Shown: positions 1-10,547, counted from the stretch's first letter. The stretch is 64,000 nt of DNA from Nocardioides humilatus (GCF_008373755.1 NZ_VUJV01000008.1:124001-188000); one strand, 5' to 3'. Made by a program: numbers and translations. The notes: generated by a model not told the origin, from the sequence alone.

Positions 1-1040
1 TCGAGGGCGGCGCGAGTGACAGCCAGCGGCCGCACAAGGGGCTATCGGCCTGGGCGTTCGCGAGCGCGCTACTCCTTCCCACGCCGTGGCTACTGCCGGT
101 AGTGGCGATCACCTACGCCCACGCCTGGTGGCGCGGACTGCGGGTGGCCACCTGGAAGTGGATCGGCTCGGCGGCGTACGTCGTCCTCGCCGGCGTCGCG
201 GCCTCGCTGGTCGCGCACCGCGTCATGGCCGACGAGCCGGACCTGATGCACGGGAGCGGGTTCCTCGGCCTCGCGACCGTCGTGACAGCGGCGGCCGCGT
301 TCCTCGGCGTCGAGACCCTCCTCTTCCACGGCAGTGCCTACCTCAACGAGGCCGGCGACGAGGGGTGGCTCCGCCAGACCCTCGCTACGTGGTCGTTCTA
401 CCTGACCGAGGCCGGCGTGCTGCTCGTCGGCGGGTTGTCGGCGGCCATCTGGACCGGTGGCGGGTGGTTCGTGGTGCTGCTGGCTCCGGTCTACCTGATC
501 ACCCAACGCGCTGCCCTGCACGAGCCCCTCCGGGAACGCGCCGAGTACGACGAGAAGACCCGTGCCCTGCGCTTCGAGTCCTGGCGACGGCTGTCCGTCC
601 AAGGTGCGGCGCGGTGCGCACGTCGCGGTCAGCCGTGGTGCCTGATCTTCGCCGACCTCGACCACTTCAAGGACTTCAACGAGGCGTGGGGCCACCTGGT
701 CGGGGACGAGGCGCTCGCGCTGGTCGCCGACGCCATCCGGGCCGAGGTGAGGGACAACGACCTGCTCGGCCGGTTCGGGGGCGAGGAGTTCAGCGTGATG
801 CTGCCCGACGTCACGGCGGCCGAGGCCACAGCGATCGCCGAGCGGATCCGGTGCCGGGTCGCCACGACGTCCTTCCCGGGCGCCGGAGCGATCACCATCA
901 GCCTGGGCGTCGCCGCCGTCGGGGCCGACGAGGGAGCCGTCGAGTTCGTCGAGGTGCTGAGCGCCGCCGACCGGGCTCTCTTCACCGCGAAGAACGACGG
1001 GCGCGACCGGATCCGTACCGTCGCCCTCGACGCCGCCTGA
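1..1040 (+). CDS. Diguanylate cyclase (GGDEF), 5' end outside window
   Basis: This gene makes cyclic di-GMP from two GTP. The frame is open to the left edge, so the true start lies upstream; the first ATG/GTG-like start inside the window (GTG at 102) would cut a hydrophobic segment in half. Several membrane segments fill the part before the catalytic domain. Numbering from 102, the GGDEF domain starts near residue 175, with metal-binding Asp in FADLDHF (about 183-189), an RxxD product-inhibition site (R217-D220) and the signature GGEEF at 226-230. All active-site elements are present, so it should be an active, feedback-inhibited enzyme. Its input domain cannot be judged because the N-terminus is missing. 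Confidence 0.9.
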   Translation, partial: EGGASDSQRPHKGLSAWAFASALLLPTPWLLPVVAITYAHAWWRGLRVATWKWIGSAAYVVLAGVAASLVAHRVMADEPDLMHGSGFLGLATVVTAAAAFLGVETLLFHGSAYLNEAGDEGWLRQTLATWSFYLTEAGVLLVGGLSAAIWTGGGWFVVLLAPVYLITQRAALHEPLRERAEYDEKTRALRFESWRRLSVQGAARCARRGQPWCLIFADLDHFKDFNEAWGHLVGDEALALVADAIRAEVRDNDLLGRFGGEEFSVMLPDVTAAEATAIAERIRCRVATTSFPGAGAITISLGVAAVGADEGAVEFVEVLSAADRALFTAKNDGRDRIRTVALDAA

Positions 1041-1158
1041 CCGTTCGCGCGGCGGACTAGTCCTGAGTGACCAGGACACCTGTGGACGACGACCCGTCGC
1101 TCTTGTGCGACCTCGAGGCGCACGATGAAGTCATCACCACAAGGGGGAGGTGGCCACG

Positions 1159-1329
1159 ATGAGCGCAGGATCGTCTTACGACGCTGGACCGGCCGGAGGG
1201 CCTGAGGGGGTCCCGGCTGACTGCGGGTTCCCGATGTGCGAACGCGAGCGGGTGACCGAGCACGGGATGTGCGACGTGCACCAGCGCGTCGTGATCTCGC
1301 GGACCGGTTCCTGGCTGGAAGCCAGTTGA
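1159..1329 (+). CDS. Small Cys/His-rich protein, 56 aa, unknown function
   Basis: A short ORF too small for most gene callers. It has an ATG start preceded by a strong purine-rich ribosome binding site (GGGGGAGG, 1143-1150) with 8 nt spacing, and ends in TGA. The product contains Cys22, Cys27, Cys38 and His41, a spacing that could hold one zinc ion, followed by a conserved-looking basic tail ending SWLEAS. It sits 15 nt upstream of the alpha/beta hydrolase gene and could be co-transcribed. I do not recognise a family; the zinc site is inference from spacing only. Confidence 0.55.
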   Translation: MSAGSSYDAGPAGGPEGVPADCGFPMCERERVTEHGMCDVHQRVVISRTGSWLEAS

Positions 1330-1344
1330 TCTAACCTCCGGGTC

Positions 1345-2100
1345 ATGGCGACCCGGGTCAGGTTCGAGAGCAGCACGGGACCGATGCTCGCTGGGCTCAT
1401 CGACGAGCCCGTCGGGAAGGCGCGCGGCTGGGGACTGTTCGTCCACGGCCTCACGCTCGGCAAGGACTGTCCCGCGGCCGCGCGGATCTGCAAGCAGCTC
1501 GCCAGCGACGGCATCGGGATGCTGCGCTACGACAACCTGGGCCTCGGCGACTCCGACGGGGACTGGGACGCGGGCTCGTTCACCCAGAAGGTCGCCGACA
1601 CCGTCTGCGCGGCACGGTTCATGGCCGAGCGGGGGACGGGCGTCGACGTACTCGTGGGGCACTCGCTGGGCGGGGCCGCTGCGCTGGCCGCCGCGCACGG
1701 CGCGCAAGCGCGTGCGGTCGTGACGATCGGCGCGCCGATCGAGCCGGCCCACGCCGAGTCGCAGTACGACTCCCTGGTCGACCGGGTCCTCGAGGAGGGG
1801 GAGGCGGAGTGGCTCGTCGGCGGGAAGGCGCTGACGCTGCGACGTTCCTTCGTCGAGGACATGCGCCGCGCGGACCTGCGCGAAGCGATCCGCGAGCTGC
1901 ACCGACCGCTGCTCGTCATGCACTCGCCGACCGACAACACGGTCGGGATCGCCAACGCGAGCGAGATCTTCCGCACCGCCCGTCACCCGCGCAGCTTCGT
2001 CTCGCTGGAGGGTTCGGACCACCTGCTCACGAAGCCCGGCCAGGGGCAACGGGCCGGTCGGATCATCTCTGCCTGGGCCGACCAATACCTCGTCGACTGA
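1345..2100 (+). CDS. Alpha/beta hydrolase (serine hydrolase)
   Basis: A 251-residue alpha/beta-fold hydrolase. The oxyanion HG is at 34-35, the nucleophile elbow GHSLGG at 105-110 gives Ser107, and the likely acid and base are Asp197 (PTDN) and His226 (GSDH). The sequence resembles the N-terminal half of the hydrolase/OsmC fusion proteins of bacteria, but here there is no OsmC domain. The start is ATG at 1345. There is no signal peptide, so it is cytoplasmic. Substrate unknown. Confidence 0.88.
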   Translation: MATRVRFESSTGPMLAGLIDEPVGKARGWGLFVHGLTLGKDCPAAARICKQLASDGIGMLRYDNLGLGDSDGDWDAGSFTQKVADTVCAARFMAERGTGVDVLVGHSLGGAAALAAAHGAQARAVVTIGAPIEPAHAESQYDSLVDRVLEEGEAEWLVGGKALTLRRSFVEDMRRADLREAIRELHRPLLVMHSPTDNTVGIANASEIFRTARHPRSFVSLEGSDHLLTKPGQGQRAGRIISAWADQYLVD

Positions 2101-2146
2101 TTCCGGGGCCGATCCCGGTGTCCGTGCGACGTGGCACGATCAGGCT

Positions 2147-2575
2147 GTGAGCAACCGTCCGGCCGACGACCAGCGTCTGCGCGACCTCGCCCTGCTGCGC
2201 AAGGTGAAGGACCGCATCGACCGGGAGTACGCCCAGCCGCTCGACGTCGCCGCGCTCGCCGCAGGTGTCGGCATGTCCTCCGGTCACCTGAGCCGGCAGT
2301 TCAAGGAGGCCTATGGCGAGCCGCCGTACTCCTACCTGATGACGCGTCGCATCGAGCGGGCGATGGCGCTGCTACGTCGCGGCGACCTGAGCGTCACCGA
2401 TGTGTGCTTCGCCGTGGGCTGCTCCTCGCTCGGGACTTTCAGCACTCGCTTCACCGAGTTGGTCGGGGTGTCGCCGAGCGTCTACCGCGACGACGCGCAG
2501 TCCTCGACCGAGGGCATGATCGCGTGCGTCGCGAAGAAGGTCACCCGGCCGGTGCGCAACCGCGGCGTCGCCTGA
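2147..2575 (+). CDS. AraC-family transcriptional regulator, DNA-binding domain only
   Basis: A 142-residue protein that is almost entirely the AraC/XylS double helix-turn-helix (about residues 15-115: DVAALAAGVGMSSGHLSRQF, then DVCFAVGCSSLGTFSTRF). There is no separate N-terminal ligand-binding domain, so any ligand would have to be sensed by the short C-terminal tail. The start is GTG at 2147. It lies 46 nt after the hydrolase gene and 65 nt before the SDR gene on the same strand, and is a plausible local regulator of the SDR. Confidence 0.88.
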   Translation: MSNRPADDQRLRDLALLRKVKDRIDREYAQPLDVAALAAGVGMSSGHLSRQFKEAYGEPPYSYLMTRRIERAMALLRRGDLSVTDVCFAVGCSSLGTFSTRFTELVGVSPSVYRDDAQSSTEGMIACVAKKVTRPVRNRGVA

Positions 2576-2588
2576 GTCACACAGCTCC

Positions 2589-2604
2589 TCCGACCAGGGT
2601 CGGA
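2589..2604. promoter_or_regulatory. Inverted repeat between araC-type gene and SDR
   Basis: A 7-bp perfect inverted repeat, TCCGACC-2 nt-GGTCGGA, lies just after the AraC-type stop codon. A second, fully palindromic 12-mer (ATGGTCGACCAT, 2631-2642) overlaps the SDR start. Either could be an operator; neither has been matched to a known site. Confidence 0.3.
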
Positions 2605-2640
2605 CGACAGGCCGGGCAAACCCCGACAAGATGGTCGACC

Positions 2641-3480
2641 ATGAGCGATCTCAAGGGACGTACCTTCCTGGTCACGGGAGCCAACACCGGCATCGGCAAG
2701 GAGACCGCCCGCGTGCTGGCCGGCCGCGGTGCCCGCGTGGTCATCGCCGGTCGGTCCGAGGAGAAGACCCGCGCGGCCATGAAGGAGATCTCCGACAGCA
2801 CCGGCAACACCGATCTCGACTTCGTCCCGCTCGACCTCGGCGACCTGGCGTCGGTCCGCACGGCGGCCGAGACGTTCCTTGCGAGTGGCGAGCCGCTCCA
2901 CGTGCTGGTGAACAACGCCGGCCTCGCCGGTGCGCGGGGCCTGACGAAGAGCGGCTTCGAGCTGGCCTTCGGCACCAACCACGTCGGCACCTTCCTCTTC
3001 ACCGAGCTGCTTCGCGACCACGTCGTCGCCAGCGGCCCGGGCCGGATCGTCAACGTCGCCAGCACCGCTCATTTCCGCGCGCCCGGCATCGACTGGGAGG
3101 CGATCCGCCAGCCCAGCGTCACCCGGACCGCGTTCGACGAGTACTCCGTGTCCAAGCTGGCCAACGTGCTCCACGCGAAGGAGCTCGGCCGTCAACTGGA
3201 GGGCACCGGCGTCACGACCTACTCGGTGCACCCGGGCGCGGTCGCCTCCGATGTCTGGCGAGAGGTCCCGATCGGGCTCCGCCAGGTCATGAAGCTCTTC
3301 ATGAAGTCGGTCGAGCAGGGGGCCCGGACCACCCTCTACTGCGCGACCTCGCCCGACGTCGCGGGCCAGACCGGGCGCTACTACGACAACCAGCGTGAGA
3401 AGACGCCGTCGAAGGTCGTGACCGACGAGCTCGCCGCGGAGCTGTGGGCGCGCAGCGAGGCCTGGATCAAGGAGTCCTGA
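2641..3480 (+). CDS. Short-chain dehydrogenase/reductase
   Basis: A 279-residue classical SDR resembling retinol-dehydrogenase-type enzymes. The nucleotide-binding TGANTGIG is at 12-19, NNAG at 91-94, a catalytic Ser near 140, and YSVSK at 168-172. The frame is open far upstream, but ATG at 2641 gives the normal family N-terminus and the upstream part overlaps the regulator gene in another frame. The 3' end overlaps the convergent hydroxy-acid oxidase gene by 14 nt. Substrate not predictable. Confidence 0.9.
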   Translation: MSDLKGRTFLVTGANTGIGKETARVLAGRGARVVIAGRSEEKTRAAMKEISDSTGNTDLDFVPLDLGDLASVRTAAETFLASGEPLHVLVNNAGLAGARGLTKSGFELAFGTNHVGTFLFTELLRDHVVASGPGRIVNVASTAHFRAPGIDWEAIRQPSVTRTAFDEYSVSKLANVLHAKELGRQLEGTGVTTYSVHPGAVASDVWREVPIGLRQVMKLFMKSVEQGARTTLYCATSPDVAGQTGRYYDNQREKTPSKVVTDELAAELWARSEAWIKES

Positions 3481-4630
3481 CCAACGACTCGGTCGTGAGT
3501 TCCGCGATCGTGCGGTAGCCGTTGAGCCCCATCGTCAGGTCGGCCTCCGCGAGGAGGCACTGGAGCATGTGGTGGGCGCCCGCCGCACCGCCCACCGTGA
3601 TGCCCCAGCCGTAGGGCCGGCCGATGCCGACCGCGGTCGCACCGAGCGCGAGCGCCTTGACGACGTCGACACCGGACCGCACACCCGAGTCGAAGAGCAC
3701 CGGCATCTCGTCGGCCGCGGCGACGACACCCGGGAGGAAGTCGATCGCCGGGGCGCTCGCAGCCTGCCGGCCGCCGTGGTTGGAGCAGTAGATCCCGTCC
3801 ACGCCGCCGTCCTTCGCCCGGCGTACGTCGTCGGGGTGGCAGATGCCCTTGAGCAGCAGTGGCAGGTCCGTCAGCCCTCGCAGCCACGGCAGGTCGTCCC
3901 AGGACAGGGCCGGGCTGCCGAAGGTGAGTGCCCAGGCGATCGTGGCCGTGCCCGGGTCCTCCTCCGGGGACTTCTCGAGACGGCTGCGGAAGACCGGGTC
4001 GCTGAAGTAGTTGGCCAGGCACTTGCCCTGCAGCTGCGGCATGGCGGCGTGCTGGAGGTCGCGGGGGCGCCAGCCGAGTGACCACGTGTCGAGGGTGACG
4101 ACGATTCCTGCATAACCGGCGGCCTCGGCCCGGCGGACGAAGCTCTCCGCCAGCTCGCGGTCGTTGGGCGTGTAGAGCTGGTAGAAGCCGGGGGTGTCGC
4201 CGAGCTCAGCGGCCACGTCCTCCATCGGGTCCTGCATCAGGGTGGAGATGACGGCCGGCACGCCCGACGCGGCGGCGGCCCGGGCGACCTCGATGTCGCC
4301 GTGCTGGCTCTCGTGCATGATGCCGACGACGCCGATCGGAGCCATGAAGAGGGGCGTGGGATAGGTACGACCGAAGAGCTCGATGGTGAGGTCGCGCTCG
4401 GCAGCGCCCGCCAGCATCCGCGGGTAGATGCCCCACCGGCGGAACGCCTCGCTGTTGCCGTTCTGGGTGTACTCGTCGCCCGCGCCGCCCGCGACGTAGT
4501 CGAGCAGCACGGGGTCGAGCTTCTCGGCGGCGGCAGCCGCCATGCCTTCGTACGTCACGGGGAAGGGCGGCTTCACGCCGCTCAGCCCGCTCAGGTAGAT
4601 GCCGAGGTTGAAGTCGGAGAAGTTCGCCAT
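3467..4630 (-). CDS. FMN-dependent alpha-hydroxy-acid oxidase (lactate 2-monooxygenase-like)
   Basis: A 387-residue TIM-barrel flavoenzyme that oxidises L-2-hydroxy acids such as lactate. Visible elements are Lys261 (LLLKG), the active-site SNHGGRQ at 283-289 (His285, Arg288), and the phosphate-binding DSGVRSG (314-320) and GIGRPY (335-340). Length and N-terminus (MANFSDFN) match lactate monooxygenase-type members rather than the longer cytochrome-fused enzymes. I chose ATG 4630; a GTG at 4648 would add six residues without family support. Convergent with the SDR gene (14-nt overlap) and divergent from the VOC gene at 4720. Confidence 0.85.
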   Translation of the reverse strand: MANFSDFNLGIYLSGLSGVKPPFPVTYEGMAAAAAEKLDPVLLDYVAGGAGDEYTQNGNSEAFRRWGIYPRMLAGAAERDLTIELFGRTYPTPLFMAPIGVVGIMHESQHGDIEVARAAAASGVPAVISTLMQDPMEDVAAELGDTPGFYQLYTPNDRELAESFVRRAEAAGYAGIVVTLDTWSLGWRPRDLQHAAMPQLQGKCLANYFSDPVFRSRLEKSPEEDPGTATIAWALTFGSPALSWDDLPWLRGLTDLPLLLKGICHPDDVRRAKDGGVDGIYCSNHGGRQAASAPAIDFLPGVVAAADEMPVLFDSGVRSGVDVVKALALGATAVGIGRPYGWGITVGGAAGAHHMLQCLLAEADLTMGLNGYRTIAELTTESLVRTP

Positions 4631-4719
4631 GCGCGCATGATGCCGCACCTGACGGAACGCTCGAGAGTGATCAGGAATCGAGAAGCGCGGTGTCGGGACC
4701 CGGTCGTAGGTTTCTGGCC

Positions 4720-5130
4720 ATGGAGATCAAGATTCACAGCAGCTTCCTGCCCCACCTCGACGCTGAGGAGTCGATGAGGTTCTACCGCGACACGATGGGC
4801 TTCGAGGTGCGCATGGACGTCGGCTACAACGACATGCGCTGGGTGACCGTCGGTCCGCCGGGACAGCCCGACACCAACATCGTCCTCCACCCGCCGGCGG
4901 CCACACCGGGCCTCACCGACGCCGAGAAGCAGACGCTTCGCGAACTGATGGCCAAGGGCACCTACTTCGGCATCAACCTCGCGACTGACGACGTCGACGC
5001 GACGTTCGACCTCCTCCAGTCGCGCGGCGCCGAGGTCGCGCAGGAGCCGATCGACCAGCCCTACGGCGTGCGGGACTGCGCTTTCCGCGATCCGGCCGGC
5101 AACGAGATCAAGATCCAGCAGACCGCCTGA
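4720..5130 (+). CDS. VOC/glyoxalase-fold protein
   Basis: A 136-residue vicinal-oxygen-chelate protein with two beta-alpha-beta-beta-beta units. It ends with the typical DPAGNEIKI strand and has the AEESMRFYRDTMGFEV start helix. ATG 4720 gives the family N-terminus; an upstream in-frame GTG would add ten unlike residues. It is divergently transcribed from the hydroxy-acid oxidase. Members of this group include glyoxalases, dioxygenases and resistance proteins, and the function cannot be assigned here. Confidence 0.85.
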   Translation: MEIKIHSSFLPHLDAEESMRFYRDTMGFEVRMDVGYNDMRWVTVGPPGQPDTNIVLHPPAATPGLTDAEKQTLRELMAKGTYFGINLATDDVDATFDLLQSRGAEVAQEPIDQPYGVRDCAFRDPAGNEIKIQQTA

Positions 5131-5165
5131 CGGCGCTGCTTGACGACCTGCTGTAGATATTCACC

Positions 5166-7523
<2,358 letters not shown>

Positions 7524-7539
7524 CGGCAGGGTGACCCCT

Positions 7540-8001
7540 ATGAGCCGCACAGTGCAGATCACGTTCGACGCGCGCGACCCGCGGGGGCTCTCGACCTTCT
7601 GGCGCGACGCCCTCGGCTACGTCCACCCGACGCCGCCCGGCGTCACCCTGGCCGACGGCGAGGACCCCCTCGCTGCCTGGGACGAGTTCCTGGAGCGGGC
7701 CGGCGTCCCCGAGGAGCGGCGCAACAGCGCCTCGGCCATCGAGGACCCCGACGGGGTGGGGCCGAGGGTGTTCTTCCAACGGGTTCCTGAGGGCAAGGTC
7801 GCGAAGAACCGGGTGCACCTCGACGTGCGTGCTGCGCCGGGGCTCGAGGGGGACGAGCGCATGGCGGTGTTGGAAGCGGAGTGCGAGCGCCTCGTCGCCC
7901 TCGGGGCATTACGGGTCGAGCGGTTCGAGCCGGCGCTTCCGATCGGCTCGGGCCACATCGTGATGACCGACCCCGAGGGCAACGAGTTCTGCCTCGACTG
8001 A
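7540..8001 (+). CDS. VOC-superfamily (glyoxalase-like) protein
   Basis: A 153-residue protein of the actinobacterial glyoxalase-like domain type. It starts with TVQITFDARDPRGLSTFWRD and ends with the strand MTDPEGNEFCLD. A GGCAGGG ribosome binding site at 7524-7530 lies 9 nt from ATG 7540, which decides this start over the upstream in-frame ATG at 7492 that would overlap the UvrA-like gene. The 16-nt gap after that gene suggests co-transcription. Function unknown. Confidence 0.85.
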   Translation: MSRTVQITFDARDPRGLSTFWRDALGYVHPTPPGVTLADGEDPLAAWDEFLERAGVPEERRNSASAIEDPDGVGPRVFFQRVPEGKVAKNRVHLDVRAAPGLEGDERMAVLEAECERLVALGALRVERFEPALPIGSGHIVMTDPEGNEFCLD

Positions 8002-8019
8002 CAGGCAGCGCTCAGGGGA

Positions 8020-8163
8020 TCAGTAGTAGGTCCGTCGGGTGCCACCGATCGGCACCAGGTTGAGGACCAGCCCGACCACGATGAGGATCGCTCCGATCGT
8101 GGTGAGCACCGAGATGCTGGCCAGGAGGCCGATGACCAAGAGGACGACGCCGAGAATAACCAT
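8020..8163 (-). CDS. Small hydrophobic DUF6131-type membrane protein
   Basis: A 47-residue protein made of two hydrophobic stretches (ILGVVLLVIGLLA and IGAILIVVGLVLNLV) with a basic-aromatic tail RRTYY. It matches my recollection of the actinobacterial DUF6131 pattern. The start ATG 8163 has an ACGGAGAC ribosome binding site about 7 nt upstream; a longer frame to 8223 has no such support. Divergent from the gene at 8276. Function unknown. Confidence 0.7.
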   Translation of the reverse strand: MVILGVVLLVIGLLASISVLTTIGAILIVVGLVLNLVPIGGTRRTYY

Positions 8164-8275
8164 TGTTGTCTCCGTTTCTGTGACGCTGTGTACCCCGTCA
8201 GTACCCGACAGCGCTGGAATCATCCGGTGACGGGCGTCGTCCGGTGTTCAGCGCGGGTCGCTACCGTTCGGTCTC

Positions 8276-8725
8276 ATGAGCCTTTCGAAGCAGCTGCTGA
8301 CGAAGAAGAACCGACCTCCCCTCGTCACCGACCTGGTCGACGTCGTCCGCCAGGAGGTTGCTGACAAGAAGGGCGTGTCGGGTGCCACGCTGAAGGCGGG
8401 TTACGCCACCGCCACGAAGATGATGCCGGACCTGGTCCGCAAGGCGGTGCGCAAGCTGCTGCCTGATGCGCTCAGCGCGCTCGAGCCGTTCTGGGAGAAG
8501 TTCGTCGCCGACGGCGGCCCCGACTTCGGCGCCTACCTTGCCCAGCACGGCGAGCAGGTGACCGCCGCTCTGCTTGCGATCACCGACGCCCGAGCCGAGG
8601 CCACCTCGAAGGAAGCTCTCAAGAAGGTCTACCGCGCCCTACGAGCCAAGGCCGACGCTCACGTCCAGGCCGCCTTGCCGCGACTCGGCGCAACCGTGCA
8701 GAAGCACGCCACCCGCACTCCCTGA
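8276..8725 (+). CDS. Conserved hypothetical protein (DUF6918-like)
   Basis: A 149-residue soluble helical protein with no signal peptide. Its opening (MSLSKQLLTKKNRPPLV) and the SGATLKAGYATATKMMPDLV and EPFWEKF segments recall the actinobacterial DUF6918 family; this assignment is from memory. It is divergent from the small membrane protein and ends 80 nt before the Lcp gene, separated from it by the palindrome at 8758. Function unknown. Confidence 0.7.
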   Translation: MSLSKQLLTKKNRPPLVTDLVDVVRQEVADKKGVSGATLKAGYATATKMMPDLVRKAVRKLLPDALSALEPFWEKFVADGGPDFGAYLAQHGEQVTAALLAITDARAEATSKEALKKVYRALRAKADAHVQAALPRLGATVQKHATRTP

Positions 8726-8735
8726 CCGGCGGTCC

Positions 8736-8763
8736 TTGTGGCACCTCGGCTCTCGATGATACA
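8736..8763 (+). promoter_or_regulatory. Candidate promoter of lcp-type gene
   Basis: TTGTGG (8736-8741) and GATACA (8758-8763) are spaced by 16 nt and read toward the Lcp gene. The -10-like hexamer is inside the left arm of the imperfect palindrome at 8758-8790, so a bound repressor would block polymerase. Both boxes are imperfect matches. Confidence 0.35.
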
Positions 8764-8790
8764 AAGAGACGCAACACGTATCTTCGTATC
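8758..8790. promoter_or_regulatory. 33-bp imperfect palindrome, probable repressor operator
   Basis: The arms are GATACAAAGAGACG (8758-8771) and CGTATCTTCGTATC (8777-8790), with a 5-nt centre and 12 of 14 positions complementary. It lies between the candidate -10 box and the GAGGAG ribosome binding site of the Lcp gene. Size and symmetry suit a TetR-type dimer pair. No TetR gene is in the window. Confidence 0.6.
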
Positions 8791-8805
8791 AATGAGGAGA
8801 CTGGC

Positions 8806-10020
8806 ATGGACGGACTCAGCAGGCGCTCAGTGCTGTGGGGGAGCAGTGCGCTCGGAGCGGTCGGAGCGCTCGGGATCGTGGCGCCCAGTCCGGCCTGGAG
8901 TTGGTCACCGTCGCAGTCGGTCATCGGCGCAGGCACCGGCATGGATCCCAAGTACGTCTGGGACGACGAGGCCGACCGCATCGTCGCCGGCTTGTTCGAG
9001 CGCGATGAGGTCGACCTGGTCAACGACCTCCTGGCTGGCTGGACGCACAACGAGCAGCCACTGCCAGCCGGCCTGCCCAGCGACCTGGCCGCTTTCCTCG
9101 AGCGAGCGCGCCAACTGCCGTCGTGGACCGACCAGACCAAGCTGACCCGCGTCTTCGACTTCTACGAGCGACGCGGGCTCTACCTCGGCATCCTCTACGG
9201 CTTCGGCAGCGGCATGATGAGCTGCGTCATCCCGCGGGAGGCGCGTGCGGTCTACTACTCGGCCGGCGGCGCCGACATGAAGGACCGGATCGCCAAGACG
9301 GCCAAGCTCGGCTACGACATCGGCACCAAGAACGCCTTCGGGACGGGTGGCCAGATGGTCGTCACGTGCCTCAAGACCCGCCTGACGCACTCCGCGGTCC
9401 GCTACCTGCTGCCGAAGTCGGGCCACTGGAAGGCCGGCGCCGAGGAGACCCTGCCGATCAGCCAGGCCGACATCATGGTGACCTGGCACAGCCTCGCAAC
9501 GTTCAGCCGCAACAAGCTCGACGCCTGGAAGGTGCCGATGCCGGCAGCCGACTCCGAGGCGTTCCTCCACCTGTGGCAGATCACCGCACACATGCTGGGC
9601 GTGAAGGACGAGTACATCCCGGCCACCTGGGTGTCCGCCAATGATCAGGCCCGACAGGTGCTCGACCCGATCCTTGCGCCGACCACCGAGGGCAAGGCAC
9701 TGGCACACATCCTGCTCAACCTGGCGGCGGAGTACGACGGCGGTCTGACCAAGCCGATGCTCCACGCCTTCGCGCGCTACTGCCTGGGAGAGCAGATCGC
9801 GACCTGGCTCGAGATCCCCAAGTCTCCCTACGACGGCATGATCAAGGCAGGGTGGCCGCCGTTCATCAAGTTCCGCGAGTTCGGACTCGCGCTACCGCTG
9901 GCACCTGAGGGCTACTGGATGTTCGACGAGTTCCTTCGCCAGGGCGTCTTGTTCTTCCTCGGTGAGGGCAAGCGCGTCAACATCACGCTGCCGACGGGGA
10001 ACAACCCGAACTACAGCTGA
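8806..10020 (+). CDS. lcp: Lcp-type polyisoprene (rubber) oxygenase, Tat-exported
   Basis: A 404-residue DUF2236/latex-clearing-protein homologue. Lcp is a secreted b-type haem enzyme that cleaves cis-1,4-polyisoprene into oligo-isoprenoids with aldehyde and keto ends. The N-terminus is a twin-arginine signal (SRRSVLWG, RR at 6-7, then a hydrophobic run to about 31). Arg161, Lys164, Thr165 and His195 have exactly the spacing of the known Lcp residues R164, K167, T168 and the haem ligand H198. GAGGAG lies 8 nt before the ATG. The palindromic operator upstream suggests repression. Assignment to DUF2236 is secure; polyisoprene as the substrate is inferred from the residue pattern. Confidence 0.8.
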   Translation: MDGLSRRSVLWGSSALGAVGALGIVAPSPAWSWSPSQSVIGAGTGMDPKYVWDDEADRIVAGLFERDEVDLVNDLLAGWTHNEQPLPAGLPSDLAAFLERARQLPSWTDQTKLTRVFDFYERRGLYLGILYGFGSGMMSCVIPREARAVYYSAGGADMKDRIAKTAKLGYDIGTKNAFGTGGQMVVTCLKTRLTHSAVRYLLPKSGHWKAGAEETLPISQADIMVTWHSLATFSRNKLDAWKVPMPAADSEAFLHLWQITAHMLGVKDEYIPATWVSANDQARQVLDPILAPTTEGKALAHILLNLAAEYDGGLTKPMLHAFARYCLGEQIATWLEIPKSPYDGMIKAGWPPFIKFREFGLALPLAPEGYWMFDEFLRQGVLFFLGEGKRVNITLPTGNNPNYS

Positions 10021-10054
10021 CCCCCAGCCTCCAAGGGGAGCCCGGCACGTTATG

Positions 10055-10411
10055 TCAGCTCGCCGGCTGCCAGAGCTCAACCCGGTTTCCCTCAGGATCC
10101 GTCACCCAACCGAACCGCCCCACGCCGAGCATGTCCTCGACCCGATCGGCGACATCAGCGCCCTTGGCGCGCAACTGAGCCAACATCGCGTCCAGGTCGC
10201 GCACCCGGAAGTTCAGCATGACCTGCTGGGTCGGCGACCCGAAGTAGTCGGTATCAGCCTCAAAGGTCGCGAACACCGTTTTCCCGGCTTCCTGAATCCA
10301 GGTTCCGTATTCGTCAGCGTCGAGACCGAGGCATTCGCGGTACCAAGCGCTGAGCTCAGCGGGATCCGCTGCACGAAGGAAGTGTCCACCAATGCCAAGC
10401 ACGCGTTCCAT
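10055..10411 (-). CDS. VOC/glyoxalase-fold protein
   Basis: A 118-residue single-module VOC protein (ERVLGIGGHFLRAADPAELSAWYRECLGLD, closing WVTDPEGNRVELWQP). ATG 10411 is preferred to a GTG two codons upstream. It is convergent with lcp. The stop codon is immediately followed by the motif TGACATAACG, which also follows the VOC gene ending at 13486. Function unknown. Confidence 0.85.
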   Translation of the reverse strand: MERVLGIGGHFLRAADPAELSAWYRECLGLDADEYGTWIQEAGKTVFATFEADTDYFGSPTQQVMLNFRVRDLDAMLAQLRAKGADVADRVEDMLGVGRFGWVTDPEGNRVELWQPAS

Positions 10412-10477
10412 GGGCACCAGCGTGCCAGGGAGGCGCTCGAGAGGGGTTCTGCCACTCGTCTACGTACCGCCGATAAG

Positions 10478-10490
10478 TGACATTATGTCA
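10478..10490. promoter_or_regulatory. 13-bp palindrome TGACATTATGTCA
   Basis: A perfect palindrome in the divergent region between the VOC gene (10411, minus) and the secreted protein gene (10548, plus). The half-site TTATGTCA recurs at 10050-10057 and, inverted, at 13484-13491. It is a candidate operator for both flanking genes. Confidence 0.45.
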
Positions 10491-10547
10491 GGTGACGTCT
10501 TTACTGAATCCCCCTCAGTGTCCTCCGTACGGGTCTAGTCTCGCCAG

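Noticed and set aside
2131-2640. N-terminal extension of the SDR
   Set aside because: It overlaps the AraC-type gene in another frame and has no SDR-family similarity; ATG 2641 gives the normal start.
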